Source of the DNA: Bathynomus jamesi
Lineage: Eukaryota; Arthropoda; Malacostraca; Isopoda; Cirolanidae
Direction: 5' to 3'
DNA length: 64,000 bases
Assembly (NCBI GenBank): GCA_023014485.1
Contig: JAJOZX010001737.1
Coordinates: 1 to 64,000 of the forward strand
A model generated the notes under the pieces. It was not told where the DNA came from. It did no database searches and saw only the letters and a list, made by a program, of their open reading frames with translations. The position numbers and the translations under genes are program-made. Shown piece after piece: positions 32,486 through 41,759 of this stretch. Positions within the stretch are counted from its first letter, which is position 1; each line of letters opens with the position of its first letter.

Positions 32486-33573
32486 TGTAGTGCCTTGCAC
32501 CACAAGATTATTTTTTATTAGTGAAAATTGCCACAAATTGCCACAAGTTGGCACAAGTGAAATATTTTAAGTCTAAATAAATAAATACAAGTTAAACATG
32601 TCCAGTGATCAAATTTAATTCTTAAGCATTTAGTGTATAGTAATTTAGTTAAAAATTAAAGTGCAATCATTAAAGAAGTTTAAAGTAAATATAAAAATAT
32701 ATTTTGTGCTTTCTAAACAATGTAAATTTGGGGGCATGGTGTGACTAGACGTGTTTGCTTTTAAGGATTATTTTGGCTTGTTGGTAAAATTGTGAAGTAA
32801 AAACAAATTTGTGTGCAATGACAACACAAGGGACGCCGTTTCCACATTTTATGATCTAAAGGAACAGCGCCAGCAAGCAAAAAATTTCGTTGTGGTATGT
32901 TCTTATTTATAGTTTTTTTTTTACTATTTCATATCTGTATGCAATACCGCATACTGCAGATATTAACAAGCCTTATACTGTTTGTAATTAGTACTGTAAG
33001 ATTCATACAATAAATTAACTTAGGCTAAGTTAGGTCTATCTTGGCAAGAGTCCAAATTGTAAATTACTCTAGCCTAGCTGAGGCCTACTGTAGCCTTTGT
33101 TTTAAATAATTAACCTCGGCTCCACTATATCGAAGAGGCATAGGCCTGCCCATTAATTTTCTTAGTATATTTTACTTTATAAGCCTATTATGTTTCATGT
33201 ATTTTCTTAGCAGATGGCCTACTAGTCATTTATGGCCTACATACATACTTAGTTTTCCTGTTCAACTTAACACAATGCCATAATGAGGTTTAACTGTAAT
33301 TCACCATCCACAGGTTATTGGGCCTATATAGCATATATATTTTAATTATCAATTTTTACCATTTTTATGTATCATTTTTTGTCTGGGATATTACTTACAG
33401 TATTCTTGTCTCTCTCTTTGCAGACAAGGTTGTCATTGTGGCTATTATTTATATATTTATATTATTTGTATATTGTTTGTCTATTAATATTAATTCTATT
33501 AGTTATTTATTATTATTAGTTGCATATTTGTATTAGTTACATACCGGTAGTAATATTAGTTATCTACCAATAT

Positions 33574-34784
33574 GGTACTTGTGGGTTATCTGTCGCCACT
33601 TTTTAATTTAATTTTCCAACTTTTTCACAAATATAGATGTGTTATCATGTTGCCATTTTTACAAAAATATACTATTTTTTTCTTAAATTATTTTTTTCTC
33701 AAAATAACAAACATTAATCATATTATTCGGGTGGCATGAACGCGGCGATGGCCTCCAGGATGCCGTTGAATGGGTCGACACTAGCGGGTAGCTTGCTCCT
33801 CCACATGAACTCGGCCAGGTAGGTCTTAAGATGGTGTCGGGCCATTCCTGGTGAAGCTTGTTCCTCCACTTTGCTGATCCCCACAAGCGTTCGATATTTT
33901 GAGTGTGGACTCTGGTATCTGCATCAACGAAATTGTATCGATGATTAACCTTGAAATGTTGGAAGCCAGCCTCCTGGAGGTTGGTGGTCTTATATCCTCG
34001 CCAGCTGTCTGAGTAGATAATGGAACCTTCGGCGATGTTTTCCACAATGGCAGCCAAGAGAGTTGCAGCAGAGCGGTTGGGAACTTGAACGATGAAGCAG
34101 TCGTTTGTTTCACGGCAAATTCCTCCGAACATCCATTGTTGTGGTAAAATGCGTCCGGCATTGTTTTTACGCCTCGTGAACAGGCTCTCATCGATCTCAA
34201 CCACTATTCCTTCGCCGCCGATCTTGGTTTGCTCTAGGTTGGCTATGCTGTTGATGCATACCTCTCTCATGTAATTGTTCCAGTCGATCACACAGTTGTT
34301 CCCAATTCCCAGTTCGTGCTTGCACCATTTGAAGGAGGATGTTTCCCAGCACCAGGCGTATATGAAGCGAAGCACAGTGACCAAGGAAAGGCGTGAGTTT
34401 GACAGCCAGTTCCCAGTGCGGAGTCCAATTTTCCACTTGCATTTCTTTGTGCTGCACTTCCAATAGATCCTGGAACCGAAGTAGAGCTTCATTGGATGGC
34501 CATTTTTGCAGTGCTTCTCAGTTGACAGTATTCCTTTAGCTTGAAGCAGGCGGACAGCGTCCTCTTCGGTTCTTGGCAGGTCCCAGAGATTCATTTTGCG
34601 TATTTAGAGTGTCTGAACAAAAAATTTAAAAAAATTTTAAAAAATCTAACCTAACCTCACACTAACCTAACCTAACCACACACTAACCTAACCTAACTAA
34701 AAAATAAATGACCCACAAGTAAAAAGTGGAAACAGATAACCAATAGGTATATTAAAAAGTGGCGACAGATAACCCACAAGTACC
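33574..34784 (-). mobile_element. Merlin-1 DNA transposon
   Basis: Perfect terminal inverted repeats GGTACTTGTGGGTTATCTGT continue through CGCCACTTTTTAAT. The 8-bp target duplication is ACCAATAT at 33566-33573 and 34785-34792. The transposase type (IS1016/IS1595-like) and the duplication length match Merlin. A (TTAGGTTAGTGTGTGG)-type stretch lies upstream of the gene (about 34650-34700). Confidence 0.94.
33723..34594 (-). pseudogene. Merlin-1 transposase, one frameshift near the C terminus
   Basis: A DDE transposase of about 290 residues. The N-terminal MNLWDLPRTEEDAVRLLQAK is followed by a zinc-ribbon pattern, CKNGHPMKL...WKCSTKKCKW. The catalytic core has VVEIDESLFTRRK (first Asp), IIYSDSWRGY (second Asp) and HTQNIERLWGSAK (Glu). 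A 1-bp deletion near 33846, just after NKLH, shifts the last 40 codons. The correct frame would end ...AAFMPPE at 33723, as in Merlin-2. Everything up to and including the catalytic Glu is open, so this is a very recent copy. Confidence 0.92.
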
Positions 34785-35163
34785 ACCAATATTATTTACA
34801 TACTATTATTTAGACATTATTTGTATATTATTATTTACATATTATTATTAGTATCAGTATTAGTTGCAGACTGTTATATGTTAGCTAAACAGTGCCATTA
34901 TTTAATTCCGCATTTATATGTCAAAGTTGTTACGGGTAAAAATCCCCTTTGCATTTATAATAATTGTTGCATATAATTTATTAATTGTTGTCAATAAAAT
35001 ACAAAATTCATATTGATGATTTTATAATCAGTCCTTCCCTTCTTTTATTAAAGTTAATTTTTGCGCCGCAGTGTTGGATGCCAATCTAGTATTTGGGTGC
35101 TGGTGACCCTGGTGATTAATTAATTTATGTAAAGGTCTATAATAATAAATAGCACCCTTACAA

Positions 35164-35186
35164 TTGGTGACACTCCTGGAGTGACC
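35164..35186 (+). other. Candidate primer binding site of Gypsy-2
   Basis: TTGGTGACACTCCTGGAGTG begins one base after the LTR, in the same position as in Gypsy-1. Confidence 0.5.
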
Positions 35187-35619
35187 AAACACCGTAATTT
35201 ACGCAAAAAAAAATTCTAAATTTTTTTTTTCAATTTTTGTCAATATATTTAGTCTACATCTATTTTTATTAAATTCACTAGTACTAAGTACTCACTGTAC
35301 TGGAAGTGTATTCTATTGCAAAATATATTCCTTTTATTTTGCCTTTTTATAAAATCAGCATTTTCTAAAGTTTTTTTGTGTAAATTTACTTATATTCTGC
35401 AAACAGCCTATACGCAGACTATTTTTCTGCTAATATTGGGCTACATCATAATTTTTTTTACGTAACTTTTTGTTATTGGCATTCATAACTCCACTTGAGT
35501 CTCATACTCGACCAAGCTTACCTGAAGCCATTATTTGCATTCAACAATATTAGCTGAAACTGTCAATTTTTGACACATTTTAATTTTTTTTGGTACCTTC
35601 TAACAATATAATAGCCACA

Positions 35620-36644
35620 ATGACCAACAACAACCTAGGATCATCCAATGGTGGTACTCCAAATTCACCACCTATAACAGACCTCCTAACAATGTATCAG
35701 CCTATCACTCCACAATTCATCGCTGAAGAGCCTGGGATCTTTGTGAATCAACTGCGGGATTATTTCATGATAAAAGGAATTATGGACCCACGAACCAAGT
35801 TCCTTATCACAAAGAACCTCCTCCCTGCACTAGTATACAAAGTAGTGCAGGATGTGGCTCTATTGCCTCCGTCTGACCAAGCTTTTGAGAGCCTCCTCAG
35901 CGAGTTAGTCAGGAGACTCAGCCAATCAGAAGAAGAGTGACTCAATGCTCTACTCAAGGACCAAGTTCTTGGGGATCAAACACCAACAGCCTTCCTGAGG
36001 CATCTGCAAGACCTGGCTGGACAGACCAATGAAGACGATAAAAACTCACCCTTAATGCGATGCCACTTCCTCAATGGTCTCCCCACTGCCCTACGACCAA
36101 TGCTCCGTTGTATGCCAGATGATACAGACCTTCTCACTATGGCCAAAACAGCTGATAAGATGATGATTGAAATCCACCTTGGCCAAGTAGATAACCACAC
36201 CCATCACCCCCAAATCTGTGCCACGCAGGACGACACTCAGAGTCTGGCCGCACAATGTCTTAAAGTATCCAACGAAATTCTACAAACAATGAAAGATGAT
36301 TTTAAAGCTCTCCGAATAGAGCTAGCTAACAACAGGGAACGAGAGAGTTCTTCTTCAAGACGAGGACGACCCTCTGGTCCAAATAGAGCCTCCCAACTTG
36401 AAGCTGGACAACGCCTCATTCTACTACAACCACAGCCACCGCAAACAGGTCAGTTGGTTGCTCTTAATCCAAATCTATTAGCCTTACCTCATCCTCAATC
36501 CCCACTACTCAGCCTCATTCTCAACCTACTTCCTTACCCCAGTCCACTGCTCATACCCCTCCTTGCTGGTATCATGAAAAGTTTAAAGATTGTGCAACGC
36601 GCTGTGTCGTACCTTGTCCATGGACTCCTAACCCTCCTTTAAAC
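35620..36644 (+). pseudogene. gag: Gypsy-2 gag, one nonsense codon and one 8-bp deletion
   Basis: The ATG at 35620 begins MTNNNLGSSNGGTPNSPP. The frame that is broken in Gypsy-1 near 16030 is open here. A TGA at 35938-35940 replaces the CGA of Gypsy-1 (C to T, at a CpG). After that the same frame stays open to about 36500. There an 8-bp deletion shifts it before the Cys/His motif, which sits in another frame at 36564. The T_TTA_AAC heptamer and the gag stop follow at 36638-36647. Lesions differ from those in Gypsy-1, so the two copies decayed independently. Confidence 0.87.
36638..36644 (+). promoter_or_regulatory. Candidate -1 frameshift site in Gypsy-2
   Basis: TTTAAAC, in the same phase relative to the Cys/His motif and the stop TAA as in Gypsy-1. 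The pol frame is open upstream and downstream in the -1 phase. Confidence 0.72.
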
Positions 36645-37887
36645 TAACCAGGCTAGTGTCACAGGCATCTGACACTACAGCCTCTCAACCTATCCTTACT
36701 TCAACTAGCTCTAACACTACCTCATCTAATCCTACCTCAATTTTAACTAAGTATTACTCTACCACAAATAATGTTCAACCTATTACTACATACTCAACTA
36801 CCTCATTTAACACTGTCAAACCAACACCTACATACGCAAGTAAAGTTAAAGAATCGCAACCTACTTATTCAACCACAGCTAATTTAATACCCCCAACTAA
36901 TTCTCCAAATACAACACAAACTCCTTCCCACAGCAATACTAACCTTCCTCCACAAAAAATTAATGATTCACAAACTACTGCACCACCTGGTCCAACGTTC
37001 ATCTTGCATGATCCACTCTCAGGCTATGCATTCCTTATTGACACTGGAGCTCAATACAGTGTTATTCCTGCAACAGCCACAGACCGTGCAAACGGACCTT
37101 CTCCTTTCATTTTACGTGCAGCTAATTCTTCATCTATTCACACTTATGGACGTCGTTCTATTTCAGTTTCTCTTGGACTTAGACGTGTTTTCCGCTGGAT
37201 ATTTCTTGTCGCAGATATATATACCCCAATGTTAGGCTCTGATTTCCTTTCTGCAAATGATTTATTAGTTGATGTTCGTAGAGCACAATTAATTGATAAT
37301 GCCACACATCTTTCAGTAATTGGTTCTCCTACCGCATACCCCTCATCATTATTGGCAAGTTCTCTGCCACAGTGCTCACCTGCTATAGAGCAGCTCCTAA
37401 ATGAATTTTCTTCCCTTACACAACCCTGTTCTAAGGATACCCCTATTAAACACACTGTTGTCCACCGTATTGATACGGTAGGCTCACCTGTTTTCACCCG
37501 CCCACATCGCTTAGCTCCAGATCGTCTAGCAATTGTGAGACAAGAGTTTGAACACATGCTCGAACTCGGTATTATACGGCCTTCAAGCAGCCTGTATGCC
37601 TCTGCTTTACACATGGTCCCAAAACCTACACCTGGAGACTGGTGTCCATGTGGAGATTATCGTGCTTTGAATGACAACACGATTCCAGATCGCTATCCCC
37701 TTCCTCACTTACACGATTTTACTTCTGCCCTCCATGGCACCACAGTATTTTCATGCCTTGACTTGGTGCGAGCCTTTCATCAAATTCCTGTACACCCTGA
37801 ACACATAAATAAAACGGTACTTGTGGGTTATCTGTCGCCGCTTTTTAATATACCTATTGGTTATCTGTTTCCACTTTTTACTTGTGG

Positions 37888-38087
37888 CAAAGCTGGGCAC
37901 TTGCGGTTTTTTTTGCGGTACTACCGCACTACCAAACCGGTACCGCATAACGCAGTACCGCAAAAAATGCGGTAGCGGTACTGCTGTACTTTCAGCGATC
38001 CTTTGCGGTACTGCGTTATGCGGTACCGGTTTGGTAGTGCGGTAGTACCGCAGTACTGCAAAATAAAACCGCAAGTGCCCAGCTTTG
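37888..38087. mobile_element. 200-bp palindromic MITE (hAT-type) inside Merlin-2
   Basis: CAAAGCTGGGCACTTGCGGT at the left is matched by its reverse complement at the right end. Most of the 200 bp folds back on itself through GCGGTACTACCGCACTACCA and its complement. The 8-bp duplication ACTTGTGG at 37880-37887 and 38088-38095 is perfect, and Merlin-1 shows the empty site (about 34709-34716, reverse strand). The CA...TG ends and 8-bp duplication suggest a hAT-mobilised foldback element. Confidence 0.92.
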
Positions 38088-38105
38088 ACTTGTGGGTCAT
38101 TTATT

Positions 38106-38216
38106 TTTTAGTGTGTGGTTAGGTTAGTGTGTGGTTAGGTTAGTGTGTGGTTAGGTTAGTGTGTGGTTAGGTTAGTGTGTGGTTAGGTTAGTGTGTGGTT
38201 AGGTTAGTGTGTGGTT
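38106..38216 (+). repeat. 16-bp minisatellite in Merlin-2, about 7 units
   Basis: The unit TTAGTGTGTGGTTAGG is repeated about seven times without visible change. Merlin-1 has only about two diverged units at the corresponding place. It contains the arthropod telomere-like word TTAGG, but it lies in a transposon leader. Confidence 0.9.
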
Positions 38217-38274
38217 AGATGGTATTTAAAATTTTTTGAATTTTTTTTTTTTTTTCACTCTCTAAATACGCAAA

Positions 38275-39147
38275 ATGAATCTCTGGGACCTGCCAAGAAC
38301 CGAAGAGGACGCTGTCCGCCTGCTTCAAGCTAAAGGAATACTGTCAACTGAGAAGCACTGCAAAAATGGCCATCCAATGAAGCTCTACTTCGGTTCCAGG
38401 ATCTATTGGAAGTGCAACACAAAGAAATGCAAGCGGCAAATTGGACTCCGCACTGGGAACTGGCTGTCAAACTCACGCCTTTCCTTGGTCACTGTGCTTC
38501 GCTTCATATACGCCTGGTGCTGGGAAACATCCTCCTTCAAATGGTGCAAGCGCGAACTGGGAATTGGGAACAACTGTGTGATTGACTGGAACAATTACAT
38601 GAGAGAGGTATGCGTCAACAGCGTAGCCAACCTAGAGCAAACCAAGATCGGCGGCGAAGGAATAGTGGTTGAGATCGATGAGAGCCTGTTCACGAGGCGT
38701 AAAAACAATGCCGGACGCATTTTACCACAACAATGGATGTTCGGAGGAATTTGCCGTGAAACAAACGACTGCTTCATCGTTCAAGTTCCCAACCGCTCTG
38801 CTGCAACTCTCTTGGCTGCCATTGTGGAAAACATCGCCGAAGGTTCCATTATCTACTCCGACAGCTGGCAAGGATATAAGACCACCGACCTCCAGGAGGC
38901 TGGCTTCCAACATTTCAAGGTTAATCATCGATACAATTTCGTTGATGCAGATACCGGAGTCCACACTCAAAATATTGAACGCTTGTGGGGATCAGCAAAG
39001 TGGAGGAACAAGCTTCACTGAGGAATGGCCCGACACCATCTTAAGACCTACCTGGCCGAGTTCATGTGGAGGAGCAAGCTACCCGCTAGTGTCGACCCAT
39101 TCGACGGCATCCTGGAGGCCATTGCCGCGTTCATGCCACCCGAATAA
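38275..39147 (+). pseudogene. Merlin-2 transposase, one nonsense codon
   Basis: Start ATG 38275 (MNLWDLPRTEEDAVR). Zinc ribbon CKNGHPMKL...CNTKKCKR, then VVEIDESLFTRRK, IIYSDSWQGY and HTQNIERLWGSAK as in Merlin-1. An in-frame TGA at 39019-39021 follows NKLH. The same frame then continues GMARHHLKTYLAEF and ends AAFMPPE with TAA at 39145-39147. The catalytic core and zinc ribbon are intact. Only the last 42 codons lie past the stop. Merlin-1 has a 1-bp deletion at the same spot, so the ancestral codon was probably CGA. Confidence 0.93.
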
Positions 39148-41679
39148 TATGATTAATGTTTGTTATTTTGAGAAATAAAAATAATTTAAGAAAAAAATAG
39201 TATATTTTTGTAAAAATGGCAACATGATAACACACATCTGTATTTGTGAAAAAGTTGGAAAATTAAATTAAAAAGTGGCGACAGATAACCCACAAGTACC
39301 CATAAAACTGCTATAACAACCCCTTTTGGGTTATTTGAAATGACAAAAATGCCATACGGACTGCGTAATGCGGCCCAAACTTTTCAATGCTTCATTGATG
39401 AAGTGTTGAGAGGTCTCTCCTTCACTTTCACATATGTCAATGACATTCTCATCGCAAGTTCTTCTCCCTCAGAACATATTCAACATTTACGCTTAGTTTT
39501 TTCTCGGTTGGCAGAATATGGTGTACTGCTAAACCCTGAAAAATGTGTTTTTGCTGTAGATGAGCTCACTTTCTTAGGACACAAGGTTACTTCGAAGGGC
39601 ATCTCTCCTCTCGAAAATAAAGTATCTGTGATAAGGTCTTTCCCACAACCGCAAACTCAAAAGCAACTTCGCCACTTCTTAGGGATGGTAAACTTCTACC
39701 ATCGCTACATTCCTCAGTGTGCAAACATTCTTGCACCCATAACCTCTTCTTCGCCAATCAAAAAGGGGCAGATCCACTGCAGTTCTGTGGAACCCCGAAG
39801 CTACCAATGCTTTTTCACAAGCAAAAGAGGCTATAGCACAAGCTACATGCCTTGTTCACCCTCAACCAGATGCTCCTCTGAACTTAACCACTGATGCCTC
39901 TGACGTTGCAGTGTCAGGAGTGCTCCAGCAGCTTGTTTCAGGCGTTTGGGAACCTCTCGCATTCTTTTCACGCAAGCTCTCACCTTCACAAATGAGGTAC
40001 AGCACTTTTGGTCGAGAGTTGCTGGCGATATACCTCTCCATCCGTCATTTCAGGCCATTCCTGGAAGGATGTGACTTCAGCATTTTTACGGATCATCGTC
40101 CGTTAATATTTGCTCTCCATTCTCAATCAGACTCTCATGCTCCTACTGAGAGAATACACCTTGATTTTATCCTCCAATTTACTTCAGACATTTGACACAT
40201 TTCAGGTTCCTTGAATGTTGTGCTGGATGCTCTATCTCGCATCTCAGCAATTTCTGATCCTGGACACACACACATCAACCTTTCAGAGATGGCTGAGGCT
40301 CAGTCCACGGATACAGACCTCCAAGCTCTTATTAATTCACCCACTTCATTGCAAGTCCGCTCTTTACCAGTTGAACCCAAGTCAGACTTACTAATTTTGT
40401 GTGACGTCTCGACTGAGCATATTCGACCGTTTTCCCACAAGGGCTGCGAAGAGCTGTTTTTGCTAAACTTCATTCCCTTTCTCACCCGGGAATTAAAGCC
40501 AACCAAAAATTAATTGCAGCTAGATTTGTATGGCCAAGTATGAACAAAGATATCCGCAATTGGACTCGATTTTGCCTTCAATGTCAGCGTGCCAAAGTTC
40601 ACCACCACACAGTCAGAATTCGGTACCTTTCCTTTGCCAAAGGCTCGTTTTGAGGCCATACATCTAGACATAGTCGGCCCCCTCTATTCTTCTCGAGGTT
40701 ATACCTATCTTCTCACTGTCATTGATAGGTTCACAAGATGGCCAGAAGCTGTTCCTTTGACTTCTTGCACTGCTTCTGCAGTAGCTCATGCCTTTGTTTC
40801 ATGTTGGGTTTCCCATTTTGGAATACCTGCAACCATTTGCACTGACAGAGGTGCTCAGTTTGAATCAGCCTTATGGAAGGAACTCATGCTCCTTCTTGGG
40901 ACTGAGCGCATTAGAACAACAAGCTATCACCCGCAATCCAATGGGGTGGTAGAACGCTTCCATCGTCAACTTAAAAGGTCCTTGCGAGCCACTGATCCAT
41001 CTACTACATGGGTGGACTGGCTACCCTTAATCCTACTCGGAATTCGTACTGCTCTGAAGACTGATCTTGCATGCTCTGCAGCAGAATTTGTTTACGGTAC
41101 CACACTCCAGTTACCTGGAGAATTTTTCACACCTACACCCATTAATCCCACATGTGATCCTGCTTCGTATGTCAAGACATTACGCTCTGTTATGAAGCAA
41201 ATTCGTCCCACAGCACCTAGAACTTCCACTTCACAAACTACCTTTGTTTCCCTGATTTACAAACTTGCACACATGTTTTCTTGAGACATGATGCTCACCG
41301 CTACCCTCTTCACTGTCCCTATGATGGTCCCTTCCTTGTGCTAGACTGTAAACCCAAAACTTTCATCATTGACAAGGTGGGCAAGCGTGAAACCGTTTCT
41401 GTGGACCGCTTGAAACCAGCATACCTTGATTTTTCTCCAACAAAAGATCCTATCCCTCCTCAATTTTCTGTACCTCCACCTCAAATACAGGTACAGCAAC
41501 CTATCCCTCCTCAATCTTCGGTACCTTCATCATATACAGGTACAGCAATCTACCCTTCCTAAATCCTATGTACCACCACCTGATCCAAGGGTACAACAAT
41601 CTATCATCCCTCTTCCATTCTCCTTCATTATCGCAACCAACTGTCTTTGAACCAGCCAGTGGCCCCATTGCACAGGCAC

Positions 41680-41759
41680 TAGGGTGCATTAAACGCCCCA
41701 TGATTTTCAAAACGTTGTTGGATTTTAATGTCTATTCCCTCAAATGTTACACTTGTTGG
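41680..41759 (+). repeat. Displaced copy of the right subterminal region of the 41760-44654 element
   Basis: AGGGTGCATTAAACGCCC and TTGGATTTTAATGTCTATTC plus CTCAAATGTTA occur here, outside the left terminus. They recur in the same orientation inside the right part of the element at 44412-44468. Gypsy sequence stops at 41679, so this 80-bp piece belongs to the insertion. GCAC flanks the whole insertion at 41676-41679 and 44655-44658. Confidence 0.65.

Larger units (their letters stand above)
32486..35162 (+). repeat. Gypsy-2 5' LTR, containing Merlin-1
   Basis: TGTAGTGCC...CCCTTACA. Without Merlin-1 and one copy of its 8-bp duplication it is about 1.46 kb. It is longer than the Gypsy-1 LTRs mainly because of an extra segment near 32636-32720 (AATTTAGTTAAAAATTAAAG onward). 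It retains the CTTGTCT/AGACAAG hairpin and GTCATTGTGGCTATTATT. Confidence 0.9.
37816..39300 (+). mobile_element. Merlin-2 DNA transposon, containing a foldback MITE
   Basis: It has the same terminal repeats as Merlin-1 (GGTACTTGTGGGTTATCTGT) and about the same gene, on the plus strand. The flanking 8-mers are AATAAAAC (37808-37815) and CATAAAAC (39301-39308), one mismatch. It is longer than Merlin-1 because of a 200-bp MITE (37888-38087) and an expanded 16-bp minisatellite (38106-38216). Confidence 0.92.

Noticed and set aside
38106..38216. Telomeric repeat because of TTAGG words
   Set aside because: The unit is a 16-mer inside Merlin-2, related to a shorter stretch in Merlin-1, and not a TTAGG array.
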